Source: G963669295 sp963669295
GTDB lineage: Bacteria; Bacteroidota; Bacteroidia; Flavobacteriales_D; CALLUQ01
Reading direction: 5' to 3'
DNA length: 64,000 nt
Assembly: GCA_963669295.1 (NCBI GenBank)
Contig: OY769938.1
Coordinates: forward strand, 62,001 to 126,000
Below, piece after piece: positions 16,578 through 25,825 of the stretch. Position 1 is the stretch's first letter. Each line of letters opens with the position of its first letter. Under the pieces are notes generated by a model. It was not told the origin of the DNA. It was given only the letters and a program-made list of their open reading frames with translations, and made no database searches. The translations under genes and the position numbers were made by a program.

Positions 16578-17282
16578 ATGAAAATTGCTTTGTTGGGATA
16601 TGGAAAAATGGGAAAAGAGATCGAAAAGATCGCTTTAGAGCGTGGCCATGAAATTGTGCTAAAAGCATCTGTTGCATCATACAATGCAACTGACCTTGCT
16701 CATGCTGATGCTGCTATTGAATTTAGCGTGCCCGAAGCTGCCACTACCAACATTCGTGCATGCTTCAACGCCAATGTTCCTGCTGTGGTGGGTACTACCG
16801 GTTGGTATCACGATTATGAAACAATTCGACAAGAGTGTCTGGATCAGCAACAAGCATTGCTTTGCGCTACCAACTTTAGCGTAGGGGTCAACCTGTTTTT
16901 TGCACTCAATAAAAAACTTGCTGCGTTAATGGCTCCATATCCTGAATACGAAGTTGCTGTTGATGAAATACATCATACACAAAAGTTAGATGCGCCAAGT
17001 GGTACAGCCATTACCATTGCAGAAGGTATTATTGACCTTACACATAAAACAAGATGGATAAACGAACCCGCTGTACAACCAAACGACTTATCCATCATAT
17101 CGCACCGTATTGAAGAGGTGCCAGGCACACATGCCATCACCTATAGTTCAGCTATTGATGACATTGAAATAAAACATACTGCAAAAAATCGTAAAGGATT
17201 TGCATTGGGAGCCGTACTGGCAGCCGAATGGATCAGTGGCAGGACTGGGGTTTTTACGATGAATGATATGCTTAACATTTAA
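16578..17282 (+). CDS. dapB: 4-hydroxy-tetrahydrodipicolinate reductase
   Basis: A 234-residue enzyme of the lysine and diaminopimelate pathway that reduces the DapA product with NAD(P)H. It has the Rossmann start LLGYGKMGKEIE, VVGTTGWY near residue 75 and the substrate-binding/catalytic block DEIHHTQKLDAPSGTA near 135. It is shorter than the 270-residue E. coli protein, as usual for Bacteroidota. It lies 27 nt after the DUF5683 gene and 9 nt before lepB. Confidence 0.94.
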   Translation: MKIALLGYGKMGKEIEKIALERGHEIVLKASVASYNATDLAHADAAIEFSVPEAATTNIRACFNANVPAVVGTTGWYHDYETIRQECLDQQQALLCATNFSVGVNLFFALNKKLAALMAPYPEYEVAVDEIHHTQKLDAPSGTAITIAEGIIDLTHKTRWINEPAVQPNDLSIISHRIEEVPGTHAITYSSAIDDIEIKHTAKNRKGFALGAVLAAEWISGRTGVFTMNDMLNI

Positions 17283-17291
17283 AACAAAAAA

Positions 17292-18944
17292 ATGCTACCT
17301 ACAATCATATTAATACTTTGGGTAATTGGCTATTTCGCTAGCTTTTATAAGTTGTTTGAAAAAGCTGGCTACGAGTCATGGAAAGGTTTTGTACCAGTGT
17401 ACAACGTTGTTATCTGGCTCAAAATGATGAAAAAGCCATGGTGGTGGATCATCCTGCTCATTATTCCGGGGGTAAACTTCATCATGTTATTCATTATGAA
17501 TGTAGAGTTGGTAAAGGCATTCAACAAGCGAAAGTTCATCGACGGGCTAATTGCAGTATTTGCGCCTTTTGTTATCCTACCCATGCTAGCCTATAAAGCT
17601 GATGTAAAGTATGTTGGCCCCATAGATTGGAAAGACAGAAAAAAAACAAAAGCCAAAGAATGGGGTGATGCCATTTTGTTTGCCGTAGTAGCAGCTACCA
17701 TCATTCGTACTTTCTTTCTTGAAGCATTTACAATTCCTACGCCTTCAATGGAAAAATCGCTATTGGTAGGCGATTATCTTTTTGTAAGTAAGGTCAGTTA
17801 TGGCGCCAAATTACCCAATACTCCTATGTCGATGCCATTTACTCACCACTCATTACCTTTTACCAACTTAAAGAAATCGTATTTAGAATGGTATACCCTA
17901 CCCTACCTACGGTTGCCAGGGTTTGGTGATGTAAATCGCTATGATGTAATGGTATTTAACTATCCAGATGGTGATACTGTACTTGTACATCCCGAATGGC
18001 ATAGCCATAGTTATTACCAACATCTGCGAAATGAAGCATGGTACCTTGGCCGACAAGATCCTGACTTTGAAAAAAACAAAGGGAAGTACTTCGGTATGGC
18101 TCGACAAAACCTGGTAGAGAAAGGCATCATCAATTTTCATATTCCTATTTATGGTGCTGCAACACGTACCGATGGCATCATAGTACGCCCAGTAGATAAG
18201 CGTGAAAATTATATCAAACGATGTGTAGGTATTCCAGGCGATTCACTAGAAATTGTTGACCGTGTACTATACATCAACGGAGAACCGGCTCCAACGTTTG
18301 AAAAGATGCAATTTTTGTATCAAGTAACCGTTAACCGACCATTTGGCGATCCTGATTACAAGATGTTAAAAGAACAATACGACATTAATATCCCCGCGCC
18401 AGGGCAAGGAAGTAGTGATATCCCATTCTTTAACAATGCAGATACCTACATCATGTATCTTACCGGTAAGGCTGCACAAAACATGGTACACATGGAAAAT
18501 GTTACTGGTGTAGATCCTATCATCCAAAAGGCAGGTGAAAACGATCGCAACAATGGTGACTACCTTAACGTGTTCCCTAATCATCCAAACTACAATTGGA
18601 ACAAGGATAATTTTGGCCCTATCTATATCCCAAAAGCCGGAGCAACAGTTTCTCTCGACCTTAAGACATTGCCATTATACGAGCGAATCATTTCATTCTA
18701 TGAAGGCAACGACTTAAAAGTAGAAGGCAACGACATCTATATCAATGGGCAAAAGACAACCTCGTATACCTTTCAAATGGACTACTTTTTCTTGATGGGA
18801 GATAACCGTCATAACTCTGTTGATTCAAGGTTTTGGGGATATGTTCCCGAAAATCATGTAGTAGGGAAAGCGGTGTTCATATGGTTTTCTAAAGATCCAA
18901 ATACGGGAGTACGTTGGAGTAGATTGTTTTCGTTGGTAGATTAA
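17292..18944 (+). CDS. lepB: Signal peptidase I, long form with N-terminal membrane domain
   Basis: A 550-residue serine peptidase that removes signal peptides. Residues 1-105 form an extra membrane region of three helices (DUF5684-like), followed by the classic anchor helix. The catalytic Ser is S152 in PTPSMEKSLLVGD; the catalytic Lys is K309 in YIKRCVGIPGDSLEI; the C-terminal box is GDNRHNSVDSRFWG. The Ser and Lys boxes are 157 residues apart, against about 55 in E. coli LepB, so a large insertion separates them. A second lepB follows 9 nt later. Confidence 0.93.
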   Translation: MLPTIILILWVIGYFASFYKLFEKAGYESWKGFVPVYNVVIWLKMMKKPWWWIILLIIPGVNFIMLFIMNVELVKAFNKRKFIDGLIAVFAPFVILPMLAYKADVKYVGPIDWKDRKKTKAKEWGDAILFAVVAATIIRTFFLEAFTIPTPSMEKSLLVGDYLFVSKVSYGAKLPNTPMSMPFTHHSLPFTNLKKSYLEWYTLPYLRLPGFGDVNRYDVMVFNYPDGDTVLVHPEWHSHSYYQHLRNEAWYLGRQDPDFEKNKGKYFGMARQNLVEKGIINFHIPIYGAATRTDGIIVRPVDKRENYIKRCVGIPGDSLEIVDRVLYINGEPAPTFEKMQFLYQVTVNRPFGDPDYKMLKEQYDINIPAPGQGSSDIPFFNNADTYIMYLTGKAAQNMVHMENVTGVDPIIQKAGENDRNNGDYLNVFPNHPNYNWNKDNFGPIYIPKAGATVSLDLKTLPLYERIISFYEGNDLKVEGNDIYINGQKTTSYTFQMDYFFLMGDNRHNSVDSRFWGYVPENHVVGKAVFIWFSKDPNTGVRWSRLFSLVD

Positions 18945-18953
18945 TAAGCCCAT

Positions 18954-19988
18954 ATGGGGTTATTCCGTCAATCAAGAAAACCCAGGTCATCCTTCCGTCA
19001 ATGGCTGGAAGCCATCTTCATAGCGGTAGTCTTATTATTGTTGGTGCGCAACTTTGCGTTTCAATGGTATATTGTTCATGGTACTTCAATGGAGAAAACC
19101 CTGCTCCCTGGAGATTTTTTGGTAGTGAATAAACTTACTTATGGTGCCAGGTTCCCAATTACCCCCATTGCTGTACCTTTTACTGATCTATACCTAAATC
19201 AGCAACTGCCTTATTGGCGAATGCCGGGCACGAGTCAATTAACCTACAACGATATTCTAGTACTGAACGATCCTTATCAAAACTACCTCCCTTTGGACCG
19301 TAGGATAGCCTATGTAAAACGATTGGCAGGAATGCCTGGCGATACTGTTCTTATAAATAAGAAAGCACTTATAATCAATGGAGTAATGCTACCTACTCCA
19401 TCCACTGCTTGTTTCAACTATAAAATAACATTGAAATCAAATGCTGATGCCGCAATGCTATTTTCCAAATGGCAAATAACTGAAGGTGGAAAAGTAAAGG
19501 ATGGATGGGTTGTTTCGACTACTGCTGATGTTGCCCACACGTTGCAACTACAACCTGAAATAACTAGTGTAACACTGCTAAAAGATCAAAGCAACACCTA
19601 TCATGGCGACGTGTTTCCATTTCACCAAAACTATACATGGAATACAGATCAGTTTGGGCCAATAATAGTTCCAAAGGCTGGTAGCACAATAAAGTTAACA
19701 CCCTCTACTCTACCCATGCATCAAAGTACTATAGAACATGAAGGACATCAAGTAACAATAGAAGGGGAAACAATTTTAGTGGATGGGATAGAACAAACTA
19801 CCTATACATTTTCTCTGGATCATTTCTTTGTTTTGGGAGATAATCGCCATAACTCTGTAGACTCAAGGTATTGGGGATTTGTTCCAGAAAATCACATAGT
19901 AGGCAAAGCCTCTTTCATATTATTCTCTATTGATAAAAGCAATGGAACCAGCATTCGATGGAAACGTACATTTCATAACATTAAGTAA
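18954..19988 (+). CDS. lepB: Signal peptidase I, second copy
   Basis: A 344-residue paralog of the preceding gene without its N-terminal three-helix region. One anchor helix (residues 18-38) precedes the catalytic S45 (HGTSMEKTLLPGD); the Lys is K122 (YVKRLAGMPGDTVLI); the end holds GDNRHNSVDSRYWGF. The Ser-Lys distance is 77 residues and a further insert of about 130 residues lies before the last box. Both copies keep all catalytic residues, so both should be active and may differ in substrates. Confidence 0.92.
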   Translation: MGLFRQSRKPRSSFRQWLEAIFIAVVLLLLVRNFAFQWYIVHGTSMEKTLLPGDFLVVNKLTYGARFPITPIAVPFTDLYLNQQLPYWRMPGTSQLTYNDILVLNDPYQNYLPLDRRIAYVKRLAGMPGDTVLINKKALIINGVMLPTPSTACFNYKITLKSNADAAMLFSKWQITEGGKVKDGWVVSTTADVAHTLQLQPEITSVTLLKDQSNTYHGDVFPFHQNYTWNTDQFGPIIVPKAGSTIKLTPSTLPMHQSTIEHEGHQVTIEGETILVDGIEQTTYTFSLDHFFVLGDNRHNSVDSRYWGFVPENHIVGKASFILFSIDKSNGTSIRWKRTFHNIK

Positions 19989-19997
19989 ATTTACCCC

Positions 19998-20636
19998 GTG
20001 AAACCAGTACTACTTCCATCTGTTTATTTAGGTAATATTGCCTATTATAGCATCTTACTCCATCGCGATGTGGTGATCGAGCACCATGAAAATTTTGTAA
20101 AACAAACTTATCGAAATCGGTGCAAGATATATGGTGCAAATGGGGCACTCAACTTAATAGTACCCTTGCACCGAAAAGGCAACCATACTCCCATTACTGA
20201 GGTGCGAGTAGCTTACGAAGAGAATTGGCGTAAACTACATGTCAGATCCATTGAAGCAGCCTATCGCTCCTCCCCTTACTTTGAATATTACGAAACTGAG
20301 TTTATGCTACTATACGAAGAACAGTATGAGCATCTTATTGAATTGAACAACGCCTTTCAAGCCAAAATACTTGAATTGCTTCAAGCATCTCCTTCCATTA
20401 GCATTACCTCAACGTATGAAAAAGAAACGGAGAGCAAGAAAGACTTTCGTAGCATTGCTCACCCGCACCAGGTAAATACTTGCTTGTTTCCATCATATCT
20501 CCAGGTATTTAGCAACAAGCATGGTTTTATTCCTAACTTAAGTATTCTTGATTTGCTTTTTAACGAAGGCCCTAACAGCACAATCTACTTAGAAAACCTC
20601 ATGAGGCAACACTCAAAATTACTCCTGAATACGTAA
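19998..20636 (+). CDS. WbqC family protein
   Basis: A 212-residue protein of the WbqC family. It begins PSVYLGNIAYYSILL and carries RNRCKIYGANGALNLIVPL (near residue 40) and WRKLHVRSIEAAYRSSPYF (near 80), both diagnostic. Members occur near polysaccharide or signal peptidase genes and have been proposed to act in sugar or peptide modification, but this is not proven. The start is GTG at 19998, 9 nt after lepB. It is the last gene of the operon. Confidence 0.85.
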   Translation: MKPVLLPSVYLGNIAYYSILLHRDVVIEHHENFVKQTYRNRCKIYGANGALNLIVPLHRKGNHTPITEVRVAYEENWRKLHVRSIEAAYRSSPYFEYYETEFMLLYEEQYEHLIELNNAFQAKILELLQASPSISITSTYEKETESKKDFRSIAHPHQVNTCLFPSYLQVFSNKHGFIPNLSILDLLFNEGPNSTIYLENLMRQHSKLLLNT

Positions 20637-20732
20637 GAAATTTACCACAATTAATTGTGTATTCATTACTCAAGTTAGATCTTTGTATTGTTAATAAATT
20701 ATATCGTTCATTTACATTAAAATTGAAAAGTT
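20637..20732 (+). promoter_or_regulatory. Upstream region of first PKD gene: palindrome and promoter-like elements
   Basis: This space holds a perfect 14-bp palindrome (20646-20659, CACAATTAATTGTG) and, further on, ATCTTTG ending at 20685, a partial match to the -7 element. A TTG inside the palindrome at 20655-20657 lies about 18-20 bp before it and could be the -33 element, so a protein bound to the palindrome would block it. There is no terminator hairpin for wbqC other than this palindrome. Confidence 0.35.
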
Positions 20733-21860
20733 ATGAAAAGATTTCTATCTCTTCTAACGCTTTCAACGCTGACCATGGGTGTTTCCGCACAATGCATTGC
20801 CGACTTTACCGCGGACACCAGTAACGATCCAATTGTAACATTTACTAACTCCTCTACACCTAATTCTCCAAGTGCCTCCTATTGGTGGGAGTTTGGCGAC
20901 GGTCATGTAACCGGTCTTGAAAACCCGACGCATACTTACACTGCAAATGGCACCTATGATGTGTGCCTCATATACATAGATGCGCAGTACGGGTGTACCG
21001 ACACTGTTTGCCATACCATAACAATCACCAATGGCACTTCCTCGAATTGTAACGTTAGTTTCAGTTCTTCCAACAACGACCCCACATTCGATTTTGCAGC
21101 CGTGGGGAATGGCACTCCACCGTATTACTATCTTTGGAATTTTGGAGATGGCTCAGTAGGTGCTAATGGCTCAACGGCCAATCACACATACACATCCAAC
21201 GGCCTCTACACCGTGTGTGTTACCTTGACTGATGGTACAGGCTGTAATTCATCTTATTGTAGTACAGTAACTGTGAATAATGTAGTTGGTGGCAATAACT
21301 GCCAGGCTATGTTTTATCACTCAATAGACTCATTGAATCCTCAAACAGTTTGGATTCAGGACATGTCGCAAGGCAGTAACTTGAGCTATTCATGGGACTT
21401 TGGTGATGGCAACACCTCTAACCAACAGTACCCTTCGCACACCTATGCCAATTTTGGCTCGTACCTGGTATGCTTAACTGTAACAGATGGTCAATGTACC
21501 AGTACATTCTGTGATACGGTGGCAGCATACCAACGTTCTAGTGGGTTTACCATTAATGTTATTCCTGCTGGTACTTTAGGGTTGGAAGAAAGTCACCTGG
21601 ATGTGGTCAACAATGTCTACCCGAATCCCGTTACTAATGAAGCCAATCTTACATTAGCTGCTTCAGAAGCCATGAATGTGGATGTAATGGTGTACGATGT
21701 TACCGGGCAAGTGTTATCAAAAACACAACAGCACCTTATTCAAGGAACCAATCAATTGATTATTCCAACAAATAATTTGGAAAGTGGTGCTTACCTTATC
21801 AATGTATTGGATCAAACAGGAACCTCGGCAATGGTAACTGTTCCATTCATTAAGCGATAA
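20733..21860 (+). CDS. Secreted triple-PKD protein with T9SS sorting domain (copy 1)
   Basis: A 375-residue exported protein. Signal peptide residues 1-19 end at GVSAQ. Three PKD domains follow (about 20-105, 106-185, 190-270), each with the W/S-(D/E/N)FGDG turn, an HTY motif and four Cys at equivalent places, suggesting two disulfides per domain. Residues about 295-375 form a T9SS type A sorting domain (VYPNPVTNEANLTL, ESGAYLINVLD). It is probably a surface adhesin or matrix protein. A close paralog lies 225 nt downstream. Confidence 0.88.
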   Translation: MKRFLSLLTLSTLTMGVSAQCIADFTADTSNDPIVTFTNSSTPNSPSASYWWEFGDGHVTGLENPTHTYTANGTYDVCLIYIDAQYGCTDTVCHTITITNGTSSNCNVSFSSSNNDPTFDFAAVGNGTPPYYYLWNFGDGSVGANGSTANHTYTSNGLYTVCVTLTDGTGCNSSYCSTVTVNNVVGGNNCQAMFYHSIDSLNPQTVWIQDMSQGSNLSYSWDFGDGNTSNQQYPSHTYANFGSYLVCLTVTDGQCTSTFCDTVAAYQRSSGFTINVIPAGTLGLEESHLDVVNNVYPNPVTNEANLTLAASEAMNVDVMVYDVTGQVLSKTQQHLIQGTNQLIIPTNNLESGAYLINVLDQTGTSAMVTVPFIKR

Positions 21861-21888
21861 TCAATTCCTCTACATAATTGATCATAAA

Positions 21889-21918
21889 ATCGAGCGACCT
21901 GAAGGTCGCTCGATTTTT
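21889..21918 (+). terminator. Intrinsic terminator after PKD copy 1
   Basis: A 10-12 bp perfect stem, ATCGAGCGACCT against AGGTCGCTCGAT (21889-21900 and 21903-21914), with a small loop, followed by a T run. It lies 28 nt after the stop codon. Confidence 0.9.
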
Positions 21919-22085
21919 TATACATGCCTCACCACAAGTCCATCATGCCAAGCCCACTTATCCGCTTTTAAACAAGTAAAAAATTATTATTGAATACGTA
22001 AGTATTTACCTATTCTCCTTTTTACTTCAATCAATAATTAAAAATCTTTGGATCGCTAAATTGATTTAAACCTAAAATGCATGCT
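21919..22085 (+). promoter_or_regulatory. Upstream region of PKD copy 2
   Basis: An AT-rich space with AATCTTTG ending at 22050, 35 nt before the ATG, resembling the ATCTTTG element upstream of copy 1. No other structure is visible. Confidence 0.3.
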
Positions 22086-23198
22086 ATGAAAAAATTCGCC
22101 TCTTTTGTATTATTCCTAACCATGGCAATTGGAGCATCAGCACAGTGTATTGCTGATTTTAATTACAATTCCAACAACGATCCAACCATCGATTTTAACA
22201 ACAACTCTACCCCAAACATGTATTATTATTGGGACTTTGGTGATGGTAATACCAGTAGTATACAAGATCCCACACATACCTATGCCTCCAATGGCACGTA
22301 TTTAGTATGTCTTGTTGCCACTGATTCTTTTTGCACCGCAACTACTTGCGACACCTTAGTAATTACCAACGCTGGTGGTGGCGGAAACTGTTCAGTAAGC
22401 TATAGCTACACCTCAAATGATCCTACTTTCACATTTACCGCTAATGGTACTGGAGTACCTCCTTTTACCTATAGTTGGGATTTTGGTGACGGTGGTTCAG
22501 GTGTTGGACAGGTAAACACACATACTTATACCGCGAATGGAGCATACACTACTTGCGTAACTTTAACTGACGCCAACGGTTGCTCGAGCACTTATTGTGA
22601 TTCTTTGGGGGCAGTAGGCGTTGGCGGAGGCCAAAACTGTCAAGCTTATTTCTACAGCTTCATCGATTCAATTAACCCAGCTACTATTTGGGTGGTAGAT
22701 CAATCGCAAGGAACCAACTTGAGTTACTTCTGGGATTTTGGTGATGGCAATACTTCCAATCAACAATACCCCACACACACTTATGCACAGTTTGGTTCTT
22801 ACTTGCTTTGCCTAACGGTAACCGACGGGCAATGCACAAGCACTTACTGCGATTCTATTGCTGTTTACCAACGCTCTAATGGCTTCACCTTGAATATTAT
22901 TCCATCTGGCGCATTGGGGGTTGATGAAAACACGTTGGAAATGGTAAACAATATCTATCCTAATCCAGTTGCCAATGAAGCTAATCTTACCCTGGCTGCT
23001 TCAACAGCCATGCAAGTAGATGTGATGATTTACAATGTTACTGGTCAAATGCTAGCAAAAACACAACATCAATTAATTAACGGCACTAATCAGTTGGTAA
23101 TTCCAACCTCCAATCTGGAAAGCGGAGCATATCTCATCAATGTACTTGACCAAACAGGTACATCAACAGCAATAACTATCCCATTCATTAAACGATAA
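22086..23198 (+). CDS. Secreted triple-PKD protein with T9SS sorting domain (copy 2)
   Basis: A 370-residue paralog of the preceding protein with the same layout: signal peptide (MKKFASFVLFLTMAIGASAQ), three PKD domains with WDFGDG turns and four Cys each, a linker with VYQRSNGFTLNIIPSG, and a T9SS sorting domain (IYPNPVANEANLTL) that is almost identical to copy 1. ATG 22086 matches the start of copy 1; an ATG at 22077 would add three residues. The C-terminal 180 residues are the most alike, the first PKD domain the least. Confidence 0.88.
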   Translation: MKKFASFVLFLTMAIGASAQCIADFNYNSNNDPTIDFNNNSTPNMYYYWDFGDGNTSSIQDPTHTYASNGTYLVCLVATDSFCTATTCDTLVITNAGGGGNCSVSYSYTSNDPTFTFTANGTGVPPFTYSWDFGDGGSGVGQVNTHTYTANGAYTTCVTLTDANGCSSTYCDSLGAVGVGGGQNCQAYFYSFIDSINPATIWVVDQSQGTNLSYFWDFGDGNTSNQQYPTHTYAQFGSYLLCLTVTDGQCTSTYCDSIAVYQRSNGFTLNIIPSGALGVDENTLEMVNNIYPNPVANEANLTLAASTAMQVDVMIYNVTGQMLAKTQHQLINGTNQLVIPTSNLESGAYLINVLDQTGTSTAITIPFIKR

Positions 23199-23242
23199 AT
23201 AACGTCTTTCCTCTATAATTTGATATTAGTTTATCATTATTA

Positions 23243-23270
23243 ACGGGCGGCCTTCGGGCCGTCCGTTTTT
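23243..23270 (+). terminator. Intrinsic terminator with UUCG tetraloop after PKD copy 2
   Basis: A 10-bp GC-rich stem (23243-23252 with 23257-23266, one G-U pair) closes an exceptionally stable UUCG tetraloop and is followed by a T run. Confidence 0.93.
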
Positions 23271-23340
23271 GTTATTCCAATGGTTTAGCCTTACCAATCA
23301 CATTCGTTTCATACACTTCCTGTCACAATGCCTTATTTAT

Positions 23341-23348
23341 TATATTTG
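23341..23348 (+). promoter_or_regulatory. Putative -7 element for acyl-CoA carboxylase gene
   Basis: TATATTTG is an exact TAnnTTTG match 23 nt before the ATG at 23372, in a short space after the PKD terminator. No clear -33 TTTG is visible. Confidence 0.42.
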
Positions 23349-23371
23349 AAACCCATTTAAAAATTAATACC

Positions 23372-25030
23372 ATGGCTACCTCAAGCACAACCCAAAATAA
23401 GCAAGACCTGGAGTTCAATAAGAATGAAGACAGTATGCGATTACTCATTTCGCGTATGGAACAAAAGCTGGCCAAAGTTTATCTGGGCGGAGGAAAAAAA
23501 CGCATTGATAAGCTCCACAGCAAAGGTAAAATGACTGCACGTGAGCGAATTGATTTTTTGTTAGATAAAGACCGTGAGCGTATAGAAATTGGTGTCTTTG
23601 TAGGAGAAGGAATGTATGAAGAATATGGCGGGTGCCCCTCTGGAGGTGTAGTCATTGTAATTGGTTACGTAAGTGGGAAACAATGCATTGTTGTAGCAAA
23701 CGATGCTACGGTGAAAGCTGGAGCCTGGTTTCCTATCACTGGGAAAAAGAACTTGCGTGCCCAAGAAATAGCTATGGAAAATAAACTTCCTATTATTTAC
23801 CTGGTAGATAGTGCCGGAGTGTTCTTACCTATGCAAGACGAAATTTTTCCAGACAAAGAACATTTTGGTAGAATATTCAGAAACAATGCCATCATGTCGT
23901 CAATGGGCATTCCGCAAATAGCGGCAGTTATGGGAAGTTGTGTAGCAGGTGGGGCTTACCTGCCCATTATGAGCGACGAAGCATTAATTGTAAATAAAAC
24001 CGGTACTATTTTTCTAGCAGGGTCATACCTTGTGAAAGCTGCAATTGGCGAAGACATAGATAATGAGACACTTGGTGGTGCTACTACGCATACCGAAATA
24101 TCTGGAGTATGTGATTACAAAGCTGAAGATGACGAAGATTGCCTAATAACCATTCGTGAATTAATGGACAAAATAGGGAGTTTTCCCACAGCGGGTTTTA
24201 ATCGACAAGAAGCCATTCCCCCAAAACACGATCCAAAAGAGGTCTATGGAATTATTCCTTCACAGCGCTCCAAACCTTACGACATGAAGGAGATTATTAA
24301 GCGGTTGGTTGATGATTCAAAATTTACCGAATACAAGGGAGGCATTGGCAAAACCATTTTATGCGGATATGCCCGAATAGATGGTTGGTCAGTAGGTATT
24401 GTTGCAAATCAACGAGAATTGATCAAGACTACAAAAGGTGAAATGCAATTTGGTGGAGTCATTTATAACGACTCTGCCGATAAAGCTGCACGGTTTATCA
24501 TGAACTGCAATCAAAAGAATATTCCCTTAGTATTTTTACAAGATGTAACCGGTTTTATGGTGGGCTCTAAATCGGAACATGCTGGTATTATTAAGGATGG
24601 TGCAAAAATGGTAAATGCCATGTCAAATAGCGTAGTCCCCAAGTTTACAGTGGTAATAGGGAACTCATACGGTGCTGGCAATTATGCCATGTGCGGAAAG
24701 GCATACGACCCACGACTTATTGTAGGATGGCCTACTGCTGAGATTGCTGTAATGAGTGGTGCATCTGCCGCCAAAACCTTGTTGCAAATAGAAATGGCAT
24801 CGTTAAAAGCACGCGGTGAGGAAATAGATGAAGAGAAAGAAAAGGAGCTCTATAACAAAATAAAGAACCGCTACGATGAGCAAATTTCACCTTATTATGC
24901 AGCCTCAAGACTTTGGATTGATGCTATTATAGACCCAGCTGAAACTCGCAAAGTAATTAGCATGGGCATTGAAATGGCTAATCATAAGCCGGCAGATAAG
25001 TCGTATAATGTAGGAGTATTACAAACCTAA
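23372..25030 (+). CDS. Acyl-CoA carboxylase carboxyltransferase (beta) subunit
   Basis: A 552-residue carboxyltransferase with the two crotonase-like halves of the family. It carries GKMTARERIDFLLD near residue 50, LVDSAGVFLPMQDEIFPDKE (near 145) and MGSCVAGGAYLPIMSDEA (near 188), followed by NSYGAGNYAMCGKAYDPR near 430. The FPDKEHFGRIF block resembles methylcrotonyl-CoA carboxylase beta more than the propionyl type. It transfers CO2 from biotin to an acyl-CoA. The biotin carboxylase partner is not in the window. Substrate choice is an inference. It stands alone. Confidence 0.87.
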   Translation: MATSSTTQNKQDLEFNKNEDSMRLLISRMEQKLAKVYLGGGKKRIDKLHSKGKMTARERIDFLLDKDRERIEIGVFVGEGMYEEYGGCPSGGVVIVIGYVSGKQCIVVANDATVKAGAWFPITGKKNLRAQEIAMENKLPIIYLVDSAGVFLPMQDEIFPDKEHFGRIFRNNAIMSSMGIPQIAAVMGSCVAGGAYLPIMSDEALIVNKTGTIFLAGSYLVKAAIGEDIDNETLGGATTHTEISGVCDYKAEDDEDCLITIRELMDKIGSFPTAGFNRQEAIPPKHDPKEVYGIIPSQRSKPYDMKEIIKRLVDDSKFTEYKGGIGKTILCGYARIDGWSVGIVANQRELIKTTKGEMQFGGVIYNDSADKAARFIMNCNQKNIPLVFLQDVTGFMVGSKSEHAGIIKDGAKMVNAMSNSVVPKFTVVIGNSYGAGNYAMCGKAYDPRLIVGWPTAEIAVMSGASAAKTLLQIEMASLKARGEEIDEEKEKELYNKIKNRYDEQISPYYAASRLWIDAIIDPAETRKVISMGIEMANHKPADKSYNVGVLQT

Positions 25031-25038
25031 TATAAAGG

Positions 25039-25743
25039 TCATTTTCTTTTTGGCACTTTAAAAGAAAAGTCAACGGTTTCAACATCATTATCCCCAACCG
25101 TTATAGTAGCTGTTTGCGTTCCTAATTTCTCGTGCCAGGCTTCTATCGTATAAGTACCAGCTGGAAGGTGGTTTATTTGAAAAGTACCATCTGTATTTGT
25201 TACCGCGTAATAAGGATGCCCCATAATTGCCAGATACATTCTTTTCCATGGGTGCACATCATCCTTTATGAGAAACATTGATTCTTGCTTTTCAAATACC
25301 ACCACTTTTTCAGTAAGCGATGGTGGCATTCCTATATTGAACTCTCTGTTTACTTTTGATAAGCCATGTATGTTGTGTAAAATGCCATCGGAGTTTTTAA
25401 AAAGCACCTCCTGTTTTTGCATTGCAGCTGCTACGTGCGGCACAAACAAACACCCTTTTTGATCAATAACAACAGGCTGATTTGGCACCATGTAACGATT
25501 TTGAGGAGGGTTTTTAATTTGTATAAAAATGTTGGCCATCGTATTGCCCTCACCCAAGACTAAGATTTCTTTTGGCACAGGAGTCGAATGCATCTTTTCA
25601 CAGTTCGGATCAGCACTCATATTTATACCTGGCAATCGAGGCACTGCATCTTTATAGAATACTGTTCCCTCAATGGTACTCTGTGCAAATAATGACAATG
25701 AAGCCATACAGCTAATTGCTATAAGAAGAATGCTTTTTTTCAT
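25039..25743 (-). CDS. Exported cupredoxin-like / carboxypeptidase-regulatory domain protein
   Basis: A 234-residue exported protein (signal peptide ends at SLFAQ). The first part contains DQKGCLFVPHVAA and LFKNSDGILHNIHG, a blue-copper-like sheet with conserved Cys, His and Met. The middle has IKDDVHPWKRMYLAIMGHPY. The last 60 residues form a carboxypeptidase-regulatory beta sandwich (FQINHLPAGTYTIEAWHEKL). The combination recalls proteins found with respiratory or methylamine genes in several phyla. Copper binding is likely but unproven. It converges on the carboxylase gene with an 8 nt gap. Confidence 0.65.
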   Translation of the reverse strand: MKKSILLIAISCMASLSLFAQSTIEGTVFYKDAVPRLPGINMSADPNCEKMHSTPVPKEILVLGEGNTMANIFIQIKNPPQNRYMVPNQPVVIDQKGCLFVPHVAAAMQKQEVLFKNSDGILHNIHGLSKVNREFNIGMPPSLTEKVVVFEKQESMFLIKDDVHPWKRMYLAIMGHPYYAVTNTDGTFQINHLPAGTYTIEAWHEKLGTQTATITVGDNDVETVDFSFKVPKRK

Positions 25744-25825
25744 AACCCTATCGTTTATAGCAAGTTAAAAATAAATTTCATGCAACCCTGTATTTGCTGG
25801 TGTGGATTAACTAACTTGTAGCGTT

